Assembly: GCF_003994855.1 (NCBI RefSeq) | Contig: NZ_CP034142.1 | Coordinates: 682,001-746,000, forward strand | Source: Marinobacter sp. NP-4(2019) | Lineage (GTDB): Bacteria > Pseudomonadota > Gammaproteobacteria > Pseudomonadales > Oleiphilaceae | DNA length: 64,000 nucleotides | Direction of reading: 5' to 3' | Shown: one piece after another, positions 25,654 to 35,061 of the stretch | How positions within the stretch are numbered: the stretch's first letter is position 1 | How the letters are laid out: each line of letters begins with the position of its first letter | Notes under the pieces: model-generated | The model's database searches: none | Seen by the model: only the letters and a program-made list of their open reading frames with translations | Told to the model about the DNA's origin: nothing | Program-made: the position numbers and the translations under genes

Positions 25654-25683
25654 GCGGGTACCGCTCACGAGGCCGGTACCCGC
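25654..25683. promoter_or_regulatory. Hairpin between tex and gshA
   Basis: GCGGGTACCG and CGGTACCCGC form a perfect 10-bp stem with a 10-base loop just before the gshA ribosome binding site (AGGAG at about 25690). There is no T-run. It may limit read-through from tex or affect gshA translation. Confidence 0.4.
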
Positions 25684-25700
25684 TTCAGCAGGAGTCATTC

Positions 25701-27254
25701 ATGGCTGAATCCCGCCATCACATCTTCCATCAATTTGCGGCCGGCGATTGGAGCGGTTTCCTGAAAGGGGTGGAAAAGGAAGGTCTGCGGGTTGACCGCA
25801 ACGGCTTTATCGCCCAGACCCCGCACCCCAGGGCCCTGGGGTCTGCGCTGACCCACCCACGGATCACCACGGACTATTCTGAAGCCTTGCTGGAGTTGAT
25901 CACGCCGGTATGCGACAGCACCGGGAGCCTGCTGTCGTCGTTGCGGGATGTGCACCGGTTTGTGCAGCAGAACCTGGAAGATGAAGTGTTCTGGGCGGCG
26001 AGCATGCCCTGCGAACTGGATGGCGACGCCAGCATCCCCATTGCGGAATACGGCACGTCCAATATTGGTCGCCTCAAGCACGTCTACCGCCAGGGACTCG
26101 CCGTGCGTTATGGCCGGATGATGCAGAGCATCGCCGGTGCCCACTACAACCTGTCACTGCCGGACCGGTTCTGGTCACTGTGGCAGCAAGCCCTGGGTAA
26201 CCAGCAGAGCCTGAAGGACTTTAAATCGGACCAGTATTTCTGGCTGATCCGCAACTTCCGCCGCCGCAGCTGGTTGCTGATGCTGTTGTTCGGGGCATCC
26301 CCGGCTCTGGATGCCAGCTTCGTGGCCGGAGTGAAACACGATCTGGTCCGTTTCAATGACAATACCTGGCATGGTCCGGACGCTACGTCTTTGCGGATGG
26401 GCGACCTGGGCTACCATAATAATGCCCAGTCCTCCCTGAATATCTGCTTTAACGAACTCAGTACCTACACCCGCACGCTGGACCGGGCGATCCACACGCC
26501 ATGGCCGGAATACGAAGCCATTGGTACTCGCCGAGGTGACGAGTTTATCCAGATCAACACCAGCGTGTTGCAGATTGAGAATGAGTACTACAGCGCGGTG
26601 CGCCCCAAGCGCACCACCGAACGCGAGGAAAAGCCGATCCAGGCTCTCGAAGCCCGGGGGGTGGAGTACATCGAGGTTCGCTGCCTCGACCTGGACCCGT
26701 TCTCCCCGGTAGGGGTCACGGAAAGCCAGATCGATTTCCTTGATCTGTTCCTGCTCGACTGCCTGCTGGCGGACAGTCCCCGCATTGACGACAGCGAATG
26801 TGAGCGGCTCGATGACAATTACAAGGACGTGGTGGCCCATGGTCGGAACGTTGAGCTCACGTTGTGCCGTAAGGGGCGTAGAACCCCGGTGGGTGAAGCG
26901 GCTGACAGTCTGCTGTCGGAGCTGGAGCCGCTGGCGGAACGGCTCGACAGCTGGACCGGTGGTGACGCATATCGACGCGCGCTCCAGGCTCAGCGCAGTA
27001 AGCTGTCATCACCCGGTCAGGTTCCATCCGCCAGGGTGATGGAGGCCATGTCGCAATCCGGTCTCGGCCACCGGGAATGGGTTCAGGAAATATCCCGTCA
27101 GCATCAGCAGACACTCCGTGAAGAATCGATTGGCGAGGACACACGGGCGGGCTTCGAGCGCATGAGCGCGGAATCCCTGGGCGAGCAGGCGAGGATGGAG
27201 GCAGCTGATACCCTGCCATTTGCCGAGTTCCTGGAAGAATACCTGCGTTCCTGA
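25701..27254 (+). CDS. gshA: Glutamate-cysteine ligase
   Basis: A 517-residue enzyme joining glutamate and cysteine with ATP, the first step of glutathione synthesis. The N-terminus has GVEKEGLRVD and TDYSEALLELITP, and the middle has AGAHYNLSLP and RSSLGY-like (RMGDLGYHN) motifs. EYIEVRCLDLDPFSPVG is typical of the gammaproteobacterial GshA family. Length matches E. coli GshA (518). AGGAGTCATTC precedes the ATG. Glutathione synthetase is not in the window. Confidence 0.95.
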   Translation: MAESRHHIFHQFAAGDWSGFLKGVEKEGLRVDRNGFIAQTPHPRALGSALTHPRITTDYSEALLELITPVCDSTGSLLSSLRDVHRFVQQNLEDEVFWAASMPCELDGDASIPIAEYGTSNIGRLKHVYRQGLAVRYGRMMQSIAGAHYNLSLPDRFWSLWQQALGNQQSLKDFKSDQYFWLIRNFRRRSWLLMLLFGASPALDASFVAGVKHDLVRFNDNTWHGPDATSLRMGDLGYHNNAQSSLNICFNELSTYTRTLDRAIHTPWPEYEAIGTRRGDEFIQINTSVLQIENEYYSAVRPKRTTEREEKPIQALEARGVEYIEVRCLDLDPFSPVGVTESQIDFLDLFLLDCLLADSPRIDDSECERLDDNYKDVVAHGRNVELTLCRKGRRTPVGEAADSLLSELEPLAERLDSWTGGDAYRRALQAQRSKLSSPGQVPSARVMEAMSQSGLGHREWVQEISRQHQQTLREESIGEDTRAGFERMSAESLGEQARMEAADTLPFAEFLEEYLRS

Positions 27255-27419
27255 TTAACGGCACCGGGGACCCGGGTCACGCCGGAGCCGGACCTGTCGC
27301 ACAGAATCTGCACAAATAGTTGTCGGGTTCTGGCGACCGCTGTTAAGTTTATGTGGCAGCGTCACCACTGATTATGAGTGTGTTGAAGGTGTGGCTGTCA
27401 GGCATCAGGGAGAGCCGGC

Positions 27420-27635
27420 ATGACCAGAGAGACCAAACTGGGTTGGGATGTTCAGTCGCTGAACAAGGCCTACCGCCATGGGTATATGGCGGCGTCAATG
27501 GGCATGGAGCTTGGCCGTTGCCCCTACCGGAGTGAGGTGGTTGTCGCTGCCTGGGAGGCAGGTTGGGAAGATGCAACGGAGGACGCCCGTGAGCAGTTGC
27601 CCGCCAGTGACGACCTGTTTTCCTGGATTGCCTGA
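27420..27635 (+). CDS. rmf: Ribosome modulation factor-like protein
   Basis: A 71-residue protein with the RMF signature: AYRHGYMAA, then CPYRSEVVVAAWEAGWEDA, matching the GY…CPY…W..GW..A pattern of RMF, which drives 100S ribosome dimers in stationary phase. It is longer than E. coli RMF (55), with about 15 extra acidic C-terminal residues. AGGGAGAG precedes the ATG. Convergent with the FliL-like gene. Confidence 0.85.
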   Translation: MTRETKLGWDVQSLNKAYRHGYMAASMGMELGRCPYRSEVVVAAWEAGWEDATEDAREQLPASDDLFSWIA

Positions 27636-27657
27636 GCCGTTTGCTCTGGCCGTCCAC

Positions 27658-28104
27658 CTATCTCTGTACGACAAATTCCGTAAACAGAACGCCGGTGATG
27701 GTTTCGCCGGTCTGCTGTTCGGCCAGCACCGCGTTTATCCGTTGTTTGGCCTCATCCCTGAGCGCGGCCTGTCCCTCACTGGTTGCCAGTCTGTCCGCGT
27801 CGGTCTGTTCCCCGAATAACATCACCAGTTTGTGCCTTAGCCTGGGCATATGAGCCTCCACGGCCGGGCGGGTGGTTTCCTTCGACGCACGGATAGTCAC
27901 CGAGGCTTTCAGGTAGGTGAGCTTGTCGCCAGGTTCCCCCACATGGGTGACAAACGACGGGTCCATTTCGATGTAGTCGGTGATTGTGGCTTCCTCCTGA
28001 GCCGCCTCCGTTTCATCTTCGTCCTCTTGCGCGGTGGTGGCGGTAGGAATCGCTGGTAACAGGCACAGCAGGATCAGGAAAAAACGTTTTAGCTGGAGTG
28101 TCAT
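27658..28104 (-). CDS. FliL-like exported or membrane-anchored protein
   Basis: A 148-residue protein with an N-terminal hydrophobic signal or anchor (about 4-24), an acidic linker, then a FliL-family domain (YIEMDPSFVTHVGEPGDKLTYLK and the helical C-terminal part ending LFTEFVVQR). FliL proteins support flagellar stators, but this one is not near flagellar genes and resembles the paralogous family. ATG at 28104 is chosen over GTG at 28119; neither has a strong ribosome binding site. Confidence 0.75.
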   Translation of the reverse strand: MTLQLKRFFLILLCLLPAIPTATTAQEDEDETEAAQEEATITDYIEMDPSFVTHVGEPGDKLTYLKASVTIRASKETTRPAVEAHMPRLRHKLVMLFGEQTDADRLATSEGQAALRDEAKQRINAVLAEQQTGETITGVLFTEFVVQR

Positions 28105-28269
28105 AGGCTTGAAGTTCACGATGGTTTAGGGTTTAGTGACGAAGCAACGGCGATAACTGCCTGGTTTTCGCAGAATAACAGGCCCGGTGGCCTCTTGCAG
28201 CAATCGCTGATACCCGGACCCATTGCGGTTGCGGGTAAGAGGCCTGAATGTCATTCCCGAGGTGTGCAT

Positions 28270-28776
28270 TTGACTTCCAGACTGGTGTTTTCAGTAATTT
28301 TTGTGGTGTGTGTCGCGCTGCTGGGCGTGGCTTTTTACATGGAGCATGTCATGGGGCTGGAGCCCTGTCCCTTGTGCTGGCTTCAGCGGTTCGGGTTTAT
28401 CGGGGCAGGTGTGGTGAGTCTGTTGGCGGCATTGCATAACCCGAAAGGCGTTGGTGTGCGCCTCTACGGGTTGCTGTTGGCCGTCACTGCCGGTGCCGGA
28501 CTGGCCGTGGCCGGGCGGCAGTTGTGGCTGCAGAGTCTGCCCGAGGACCAGGTGCCGGCGTGTGGACCGTCCGTGGATTACATGCTGGAGGTTCTGCCCC
28601 TGACCGAGGTGCTGACCACCGCTTTCCGGGGCACGGGTGACTGTGCGGAAGTGGTCTGGCGATTCCTCGGTTTGAGTATTCCGGGATGGACCGCTGTGTT
28701 TTTCTCGCTGTTGGTCATTACCGGACTCGTGATGCTGTTCCGCACTGGCAAAAGGTCTGAGTGGAGTAAGGGCTGA
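28270..28776 (+). CDS. dsbB: Disulphide bond formation protein DsbB
   Basis: A 168-residue inner-membrane protein with four helices that reoxidises DsbA and passes electrons to quinone. Both redox pairs are visible: Cys33-Pro-Leu-Cys36 (EPCPLCWLQR) and Cys98/Cys125 in the second periplasmic loop. TTG at 28270 is chosen because GAGG lies seven bases upstream; an open frame extends to 28195 but its sequence is not DsbB-like. It is divergent from the FliL-like gene. Confidence 0.93.
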   Translation: MTSRLVFSVIFVVCVALLGVAFYMEHVMGLEPCPLCWLQRFGFIGAGVVSLLAALHNPKGVGVRLYGLLLAVTAGAGLAVAGRQLWLQSLPEDQVPACGPSVDYMLEVLPLTEVLTTAFRGTGDCAEVVWRFLGLSIPGWTAVFFSLLVITGLVMLFRTGKRSEWSKG

Positions 28777-28877
28777 AACGGTTGCGGCCAGCTATGGGCA
28801 TGGGGTACCTTGAGTCACGACACAACAAAAATTGAAACCGACACCGGGTATATGTCAGGTAACTGGAGAAAGGCGTC

Positions 28878-29360
28878 ATGTTGGAAAATTGCCGTAATGC
28901 CAGGGAGCGTTGGGGTGGCGTCAGCGAGCTGATTGATCGCTGGCTGAAGGAGCGCCAGGAGTTATTGGTGCACTACTGTGAGTTGTCCGGAGAAAGCGAT
29001 TTTTCTCAGACAGAAGCCCTGCGGGAAAAGTTTGTCCGGCTCTGCGAGGTGTTGGTGGATTATGTATCCGCCGGTCATTTTGAAATCTATGAGCAGCTTA
29101 TTCAGGAAGCCAGGGAATTCAATGACGGCGGGCTGGAGCTGGCTGCCAAATTATACCCGCGGATTGCAGAGACCACCGAGACGGCGTTGAACTTCAATGA
29201 CCGCCTGGATGGCAATACGCTCAGTGAGAGTGATGTCCGGGCGTTGTTCGATCAACTGTCTGAGCTGGGAGAAATCCTGGAAAGCCGGTTCGAGATGGAA
29301 GACTACCTGATCGAACACCTGCATAACGTTCACGCGGACAAGGTCATGTCCTCTGCCTGA
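28878..29360 (+). CDS. rsd: Anti-sigma-70 regulator Rsd/AlgQ
   Basis: A 160-residue all-helical Rsd/AlgQ family protein that binds the housekeeping sigma factor, freeing RNA polymerase for alternative sigma factors. The start MLENCRNARERWGGV and the motif ERQELLVHYCEL are characteristic; the C-terminus EDYLIEHLHNVH fits. In Pseudomonas AlgQ influences alginate genes, which relates to algZ/algR further on. GAGAAAGG precedes the ATG. Confidence 0.93.
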   Translation: MLENCRNARERWGGVSELIDRWLKERQELLVHYCELSGESDFSQTEALREKFVRLCEVLVDYVSAGHFEIYEQLIQEAREFNDGGLELAAKLYPRIAETTETALNFNDRLDGNTLSESDVRALFDQLSELGEILESRFEMEDYLIEHLHNVHADKVMSSA

Positions 29361-29383
29361 GGCTGTCAGGAAAGCGTGAGAGG

Positions 29384-29415
29384 TGCAGCCTCCGGAAGGG
29401 TGAGTGGAGGCTGCA
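29384..29415. terminator. Hairpin between convergent rsd and FKBP genes
   Basis: TGCAGCCTCC and GGAGGCTGCA form a perfect 10-bp stem with a 12-base loop midway between two converging genes. It lacks a clear T-run, so its terminator role rests on position and stem strength. Confidence 0.55.
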
Positions 29416-29440
29416 GTCTGTATCTTATAGAGAGGCCGGA

Positions 29441-30148
29441 TTACTCCGGGTTCACCTCAATCAGCTCCACATCAAACACCAGGGTTTCGTTCGGCCCGAT
29501 GCTGTGATTGCCGCCTGGTCCGTAGGCAAGCTCGGAAGGAATGTACAGCTTCGCGCGGCTGCCTTCGTTCATGAGCTGGAGGCCCTCGGTCCAGCCCGGG
29601 ATCACCTGGTTGAGACCAAAGGTGACCGGCTCGCCACGTTCGCGGGAGCTGTCAAAGACCTCACCAGACAGCAGTTCTCCGGTGTAGTGGACTTTAACCT
29701 TGTCGTTTTCACCGGGCTTATCGCCATCACCCTCTTCCAGGATTTCGTACTGTAGGCCGGAGTCCGTGGTCTCTACACCTTCCCGTTCGGCGTTCTCAGC
29801 AAGAAACGCTTCGCCGGCTTCACTGTTCTTCTGAGCCAGTTCTTCCTGCTGCTCGTTTTGCCGCTCCTGGAGTTGCTGTTGGTAAGCCATCAGCGCTTCC
29901 TGGATTTCCTCACGGCTCATCCGACTTACTTCTTCGTCACCTTTATGGCCGTGCTCAATCCCCTGGAGGAATTGTTCCATTTGCAGGTCCGGCAGGTCAT
30001 TCTTCATGCGCTCACCGAGGACCAGGCCCATGCCGTAACTGACTTTCTGGTCGGTGGAATCCAGGCTTGGGTCTTTCTCTGATTCGGTTTGCGTGGAGCA
30101 GCCGGCGACGATGCCGGATACTGCCAGTGCGAGCAGCATTTTCTTCAT
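29441..30148 (-). CDS. FKBP-type peptidyl-prolyl isomerase, lipoprotein (Mip/FkpA-like)
   Basis: A 235-residue exported lipoprotein: signal with lipobox VAGC (Cys17), N-terminal dimerising helical domain (about 30-120, SYGMGLVLGERM, long charged helix), then an FKBP domain (about 130-235) with VHYTGELLSGEVFDSS, QVIPGWTEGLQLM and YIPSELAYGPGG. It helps fold outer-membrane or periplasmic proteins. Usual length for the family. Confidence 0.92.
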   Translation of the reverse strand: MKKMLLALAVSGIVAGCSTQTESEKDPSLDSTDQKVSYGMGLVLGERMKNDLPDLQMEQFLQGIEHGHKGDEEVSRMSREEIQEALMAYQQQLQERQNEQQEELAQKNSEAGEAFLAENAEREGVETTDSGLQYEILEEGDGDKPGENDKVKVHYTGELLSGEVFDSSRERGEPVTFGLNQVIPGWTEGLQLMNEGSRAKLYIPSELAYGPGGNHSIGPNETLVFDVELIEVNPE

Positions 30149-30169
30149 TGCAGAGTCCTATGTTGTGGG

Positions 30170-30187
30170 CGGGGTCCCGGGACCCCG
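30170..30187. repeat. Perfect 18-bp palindrome upstream of FKBP gene
   Basis: CGGGGTCCCGGGACCCCG reads the same on both strands. It lies between the end of the DUF4124-like gene and the FKBP gene on the minus strand. It may end transcription of the former or act as an operator; no T-run. Confidence 0.45.
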
Positions 30188-30272
30188 TATTGTGTTTATC
30201 TGAGACTGGGAAAAGGTAACGGGTTCTGTCGCCAGATGCCACTGAACATGTGTTAAGAAAGTGGTCAGGAAC

Positions 30273-30668
30273 TCAACTGCCGCTATTGGTTGGAGAAGAC
30301 GGTGCCAGGGAGAAGGGGGCACTGTAGGGGGATTGCCAGTCAGTTTCCGGATCTGGCGCGGTCGAGTGGGGTGCGCCACCGCTATTTTGACGTTCAATCG
30401 CCAGGGCATTCCACGGACCGTCCTCGGGGGGCTGATCGGCATAGTGCCAGTTGCCATCACTGTCCTGCCACTTAAAGACAATATCCGGGCCTTCAACAGG
30501 TATCGGAGACGGTACCAGTCCCTCAAAAGCAGGAATTTCCGTGCGGCTCTCTTCTTCGGGGGTGCCCTCGACTGCCTCCGGGCTGGGCTCATTGAGCCCG
30601 AAAAACATGAGTACGAGCAGCACGCCGAGTGCCGGAAATGCGAGACGGATCAGCCACTTCATCATCAT
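30273..30668 (-). CDS. DUF4124-like single-pass membrane protein
   Basis: A 131-residue protein with an N-terminal membrane segment (about 5-24) and a short DUF4124-like motif at about 62-82 (IVFKWQDSDGNWHYADQPP). The Ser/Pro/Gly-rich C-terminus looks disordered. Function unknown. Its start overlaps the stop of the preceding TIGR02444 gene, implying translational coupling. Confidence 0.8.
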   Translation of the reverse strand: MMMKWLIRLAFPALGVLLVLMFFGLNEPSPEAVEGTPEEESRTEIPAFEGLVPSPIPVEGPDIVFKWQDSDGNWHYADQPPEDGPWNALAIERQNSGGAPHSTAPDPETDWQSPYSAPFSLAPSSPTNSGS

Positions 30669-31195
30669 TCTCCTTGTGCTCCAGCGGAGAACGCCATCAA
30701 GCCGTGGGTCAGGGCGTCCAGCAATTGTCCGGTTTTCGCGTCCATAACCGTCTCCGGTGCTGCCGCTTGAAGGTTGATGCGGGCCAGTTGTTCAAATCCG
30801 TACATGCCGGCGCTCTCTTGTTGGGTGTTGGCAAGGCTTTGATAAGTCAAAGCGAGCTCAATCCGTTCTGCTTCCAGCTCGTTTGCGGCGATGCTGGCGC
30901 GTAAGCGATCTGTCACCGGGTTATGCCGGGGCAAAAATTGCCGCGCCGAGCGCAACGGCTCGGTTACATGGGTGCGCCACTCTGTTACCGTATCGCTCTC
31001 ATGGCCACTGTATTTCTGGCCCGTAATGGTAAGCCAGCAGGCGCCCAGAATCTGTGTCACGTTCCAACCTTTGCCTTGTAAGGCCAGGCAGGTCGATTCA
31101 ATGCCCGGATATTTCCAGAATACCAAGGCAAAACGCCAGAGCGGGGTATCCGGTTCCATTTCTGGTGGAGGAAGCTGCTTCCGGTTGTCCTGCAT
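30665..31195 (-). CDS. TIGR02444 family protein
   Basis: A 176-residue helical protein. The region PLWRFALVFWKYPGIESTCLALQ and the following GACWLTITGQKY match the TIGR02444/DUF2390 family of unknown function common in gammaproteobacteria. No signal peptide. It is divergent from the ABC-F gene, and this pairing is often seen in pseudomonad-type genomes. It overlaps the following DUF4124-like gene by 4 bases. Confidence 0.88.
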   Translation of the reverse strand: MQDNRKQLPPPEMEPDTPLWRFALVFWKYPGIESTCLALQGKGWNVTQILGACWLTITGQKYSGHESDTVTEWRTHVTEPLRSARQFLPRHNPVTDRLRASIAANELEAERIELALTYQSLANTQQESAGMYGFEQLARINLQAAAPETVMDAKTGQLLDALTHGLMAFSAGAQGE

Positions 31196-31243
31196 TTTGG
31201 CCCTGCATCTTCCTTGTAAAGCGTACCCTGATAAAATGACACC

Positions 31244-33217
31244 ATGCTAACGATAACCGATCTCAGTTTACAACGGGGCGGTGTCTGGTTGCTAGACACC
31301 GTCAGCCTCACTATTCAGCCGGGTCAACGGGTTGCCATCGTAGGCGCCAATGGCGCCGGCAAGTCCAGTCTGTTCCAGCTGTTGCTGGGGCAGCTCTCCC
31401 CCGAGCAGGGTAGTGTGTCACTCCCTGGTGGGTGTCGCATTGCCCATATGGCCCAGGAAGTTGAGGCATCCAGGCGAAGCGCCCGTGATTTTGTGCTGGA
31501 TGGTGACCACGACCTGCGCCGGATGGAGCGGGAGCTCGCCGAGGCGGAACAACGTGGAGATGACCATGCCCAGGCCCGCATCCACGGCGAGCTTGACGTG
31601 CATGAAGCCTGGTCCGCACCGCGCCGCGCCGAGGCCCTGCTGCGGGGGCTGGGGTTTTCCGATGCCGATACCGAACGGCCCGTATCGGCGTTTTCCGGTG
31701 GCTGGCGAATCCGTCTGAACCTGGCGCAGGCGCTTATGAGGCCATCCGACCTGTTGCTGCTGGACGAGCCCACCAACCACCTGGACCTGGATGCCTGTCT
31801 ATGGCTTGAGAACTGGCTGCGCCGGTACAGCGGAACCTTGCTGTTTATCTCTCACGACCGGGATTTCATGGACCGGGTGGCCACTCATGTGGTTCATTTT
31901 GACCGCCGTAAACTGGACCTGTATACGGGTAATTACTCAGCGTTTGAAGGTCAGCGAAGTGAGCGGCTTGCTCAGCAGCAGGCCGGCTTTGAACGTCAAC
32001 AGGCACGGATTGCCGAGATTCAGCGTTTTATCGACCGCTTCAAGGCCAAGGCCACCAAGGCCCGTCAGGCCCAGAGTCGGGTCAAGGCCCTGGAGCGCAT
32101 GGAGAAAATTGCGCCGGCGCACATAGATTCACCGTTCAGTTTCGAGTTTCCGGTGGCGGACAAGGTGTCCAATCCGTTGCTGTCGATTCGTCACGGTGCT
32201 GCCGGGTATGGCGATACGGTGATTCTCAAGGGTATTAACCTGTCACTGTTATCCGGGAGCCGGATCGGTCTGCTTGGCCCCAACGGCGCCGGCAAATCAA
32301 CCCTGATGGATGCACTGCGGGGACAGGCCACTCTCTTGGCGGGTGAGCGTACCAGTGGTGAGAACCTGTCTGTCGGGTATTTCGCCCAGCATCAGCTGGA
32401 ATCCCTTGATCTGGACGCCAGCCCATTCCTGCATCTGCAGCGGTTGTCACCGAAAGCCTCCGAGCAGAGTATTCGCAACTTTCTCGGCGGTTTTGATTTC
32501 CATGGGGACGAAGCACTGAGTGCCATTCGCTCCTTCTCCGGGGGCGAAAAGGCCCGTGTTGCCCTGGCGGTCATTGCGTGGCAGAAGCCGAACCTATTGC
32601 TGTTGGATGAGCCCACCAACCACCTGGATCTGGAAATGCGCCAGGCCCTGACCATGGCGCTACAGAATTTTGCTGGTGCCATTGTGGTGGTCTCCCACGA
32701 TCGTCACCTGCTGCGAAACACCGTGGATGAATTCTGGCTGGTTAATGATGGCCGGGTGACGGAATACGATGGCGATCTGGAAGACTACGAGCGCTGGCTG
32801 GCGGACCGTCGCAAGGACGAATCCGAGCCACCCCGACGGGAACAGCAAGAGAGCGGGGCCCCGGCACAATTGTCCGGGGTGGGGTCAGTTGGTGAGAGCG
32901 TGGCCGGAGTGGCCGGTGAGAGTGCCGAGGACCGCAAGGCGCGGAAGCGAGCCGAGGCCGCGATACGGCAGAAACTGAGCCCGTACCGCAAGCAGCAATC
33001 CAGGCTGGAACAGGAAATGGAGCAACTTCAGCAGAATCTCACAACCCTGGAGGAGGAGCTGTCAGTCCCGGACCTGTATCAGGATGGGGGCAAGCAGAAG
33101 CTGAAGGAGTTGCTGGGGCAGCAGGCACAGCTCAAGGGGCGCCTGGAAGATGTGGAAGCCCAATGGCTGGAAATCAGTGAAGCCGTGGAGAACCTGGAAG
33201 CGGAATTGGTGGCCTAA
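31244..33217 (+). CDS. yheS: ABC-F ATPase, YheS type
   Basis: A 657-residue soluble ABC-F protein with two ATPase domains and no membrane segment, of the type that acts on ribosomes. Walker A motifs are GANGAGKSS (about residue 34) and GPNGAGKST (about 345); the signatures are FSGGW and FSGGE; the Walker B motifs read LLLLDEPTNHLDL in both halves. The inter-domain linker (about 230-290, basic, FIDRFKAKATKA) and a C-terminal coiled coil (about 565-655) fit the YheS subgroup. Its last bases overlap the convergent ppx by 4. Confidence 0.93.
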   Translation: MLTITDLSLQRGGVWLLDTVSLTIQPGQRVAIVGANGAGKSSLFQLLLGQLSPEQGSVSLPGGCRIAHMAQEVEASRRSARDFVLDGDHDLRRMERELAEAEQRGDDHAQARIHGELDVHEAWSAPRRAEALLRGLGFSDADTERPVSAFSGGWRIRLNLAQALMRPSDLLLLDEPTNHLDLDACLWLENWLRRYSGTLLFISHDRDFMDRVATHVVHFDRRKLDLYTGNYSAFEGQRSERLAQQQAGFERQQARIAEIQRFIDRFKAKATKARQAQSRVKALERMEKIAPAHIDSPFSFEFPVADKVSNPLLSIRHGAAGYGDTVILKGINLSLLSGSRIGLLGPNGAGKSTLMDALRGQATLLAGERTSGENLSVGYFAQHQLESLDLDASPFLHLQRLSPKASEQSIRNFLGGFDFHGDEALSAIRSFSGGEKARVALAVIAWQKPNLLLLDEPTNHLDLEMRQALTMALQNFAGAIVVVSHDRHLLRNTVDEFWLVNDGRVTEYDGDLEDYERWLADRRKDESEPPRREQQESGAPAQLSGVGSVGESVAGVAGESAEDRKARKRAEAAIRQKLSPYRKQQSRLEQEMEQLQQNLTTLEEELSVPDLYQDGGKQKLKELLGQQAQLKGRLEDVEAQWLEISEAVENLEAELVA

Positions 33218-34743
33218 GGAGAGGATACCAGTTCCAGCTTGAACCCCTGCCTGGACAGGTAGTCCCGCTCGTTCTCCAGATCGGCCAGCGTGAGTGGGCG
33301 TTCATTGAACCAGTCATCCGGAAACTCGATCGTTAACCGATTCTCACCAGCCTGGAGCTGAAAAGCCGGAGGGGCTTCCATATTCCTCGGATGCTGGAGT
33401 AACACCCCAAGGCGTACAAGCACACACAGATAACGCAGTCGCGGAATGTCCTCGGGGTCGAGTCCCTCGAAAATGGTGGCGGAGAACTTACGGCGATGGC
33501 CCCTGACCAGTGTGGCCAGTTCCCGCTGGAATTGCTGGCTGAACCCGGGCAGATCGGAGTAGCGCAACAGGTAGGCACCGTGCTTGTGGTACTGGCTGTG
33601 GGATATGGTCAGGCCGATCTCATGCAGGCGACAGGCCCATCGCAGTACTTCCTCGTCCGGGGCGCTGCGGAGCGCCCAGGTATCCGCCACCTGGTCCCAG
33701 GCCGCGATGGTGGTGTCCTCCACGGCACGGCCATGGGCCTGGTCCACGTGGTAGCGTTCCTGCAATGCGGCAATGGTTCGCTCGCGGACATCTTCATGTT
33801 GGATGCGCCCGACAATGTCGTAGAGCAGCCCCTCCCGGAGGGCGCCTTCGGCAAAGGTCATTTCCTCGATCTTCAGCGACTGGAATGCCCCCATCAGAAT
33901 CGCAAAGCCGGCCGGGAAGATACTCTGCCGGTCGCTGCGCACACCCAGGTCCGCCAGCTTCTCGACCTTCCCCATGCCGACCAGGCGTTGACGCAGTTCG
34001 TTCATGGCTTCCAGGGTAATGGTGCCATTGGTGATCTTCAGGGTTGCCAGCACGCTGGCAATGGCCTTGATCGAACCGGAGGAGCCAACGGAACTCTGCC
34101 AGCCCACATTGCGAAAATGCTGGCGAATGTTCAGCAGTTCCTGCTCCGCATGGGTGATGGCCTTGTCCATCTGGCGCCGGGTAATCTTGCCGTCTGCGAA
34201 GTAACGATTGCGGAACGAGACGCACCCCATGTGCAGGCTTTCCAGTTCCTGGGGTTCAAACCGCTCGCCAATAATAAACTCGGTGCTGCCGCCGCCAATA
34301 TCGATCACCAGCCGCCGGCCCTCGTCGTCAGACAGGGTGTGGGACACGCCAAGATAAATCAGACGCGCCTCTTCACGTCCGGCAATGATTTCCACCGGGT
34401 AGCCCAGAACCTCTTCCGCGCGGGTCATGAATTGATGGGCATTACGGGCAACCCGGAGGGCATTGGTGCCGACAATCTGCACCGCCTCGGGCGGCATCCC
34501 CCGAAGACGCTGGGCAAACCGGCCCAGGCAGGCCAGGGCGCGTTGCTGGGCTTCCTCGGTCAAGCGGTTCTGGTCATCGAGGCCGGCGCCGAGCTGAACC
34601 TTCTCGCCCATTTTTTCCAGGGTACGTATTTCCCCGTGGACCAGCCGGGCGACCACCATGTGGAAACTGTTGGAGCCCATGTCGATCGCCGCGAGCAACT
34701 CGGGCGACGTGGTGTTGGATTCGGCAGAGGGAGTGGCCGTCAC
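33214..34743 (-). CDS. ppx: Exopolyphosphatase
   Basis: A 509-residue Ppx/GppA phosphatase of the actin-like ATPase fold that removes terminal phosphate from polyphosphate. AIDMGSNSFHMVVAR (phosphate 1 loop), IDIGGGSTEFI (phosphate 2 loop) and the C-terminal HD-like helical part (HEIGLTISHSQYHKHGAYLL) are present. Length matches Ppx (513 in E. coli) more than GppA. Divergent from trxA, as in pseudomonads. Confidence 0.92.
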   Translation of the reverse strand: MTATPSAESNTTSPELLAAIDMGSNSFHMVVARLVHGEIRTLEKMGEKVQLGAGLDDQNRLTEEAQQRALACLGRFAQRLRGMPPEAVQIVGTNALRVARNAHQFMTRAEEVLGYPVEIIAGREEARLIYLGVSHTLSDDEGRRLVIDIGGGSTEFIIGERFEPQELESLHMGCVSFRNRYFADGKITRRQMDKAITHAEQELLNIRQHFRNVGWQSSVGSSGSIKAIASVLATLKITNGTITLEAMNELRQRLVGMGKVEKLADLGVRSDRQSIFPAGFAILMGAFQSLKIEEMTFAEGALREGLLYDIVGRIQHEDVRERTIAALQERYHVDQAHGRAVEDTTIAAWDQVADTWALRSAPDEEVLRWACRLHEIGLTISHSQYHKHGAYLLRYSDLPGFSQQFQRELATLVRGHRRKFSATIFEGLDPEDIPRLRYLCVLVRLGVLLQHPRNMEAPPAFQLQAGENRLTIEFPDDWFNERPLTLADLENERDYLSRQGFKLELVSSP

Positions 34744-35061
34744 GTGTGAAGAATTCCTCTAGGCGTTACCGGTGCCGGTACTATAAGCGAATTCCGGCGG
34801 ACCTGTCAGTAAGGGACGCCATCGGATTTTTGTCATCGTCAGTATAGCGGGAAACCGAGAGACGGGCGGAACCGCTTCACAGACAGCTGATCAATCGCGT
34901 AAAGTATGGCGTATTGAGATGAGGGTGAACGGCTGCTTTTTGAACAGAACGCAGCCTTCAGCAACGTTCAACAGCACCGATCGCCGCGGCATGGGCCGTA
35001 GAATACCAGGTGGTAGCCATCTGGTATCGAGAGTGAGAAGTGCCTGAATCAGGAAATGGTA
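34744..35061. promoter_or_regulatory. ppx-trxA intergenic region with palindrome
   Basis: A divergent-promoter region. At 35003-35027 ATACCAG-g-TGG-tag-CCA-t-CTGGTAT forms a near-perfect hairpin 35 bases before trxA; it may be an operator or a leader structure. No confident -35/-10 pair was found for either gene. No open frame of note. Confidence 0.4.

Noticed and set aside
33496..34749. 417-codon plus-strand open frame opposite ppx
   Set aside because: Antisense to the clear exopolyphosphatase gene; no recognisable motifs.
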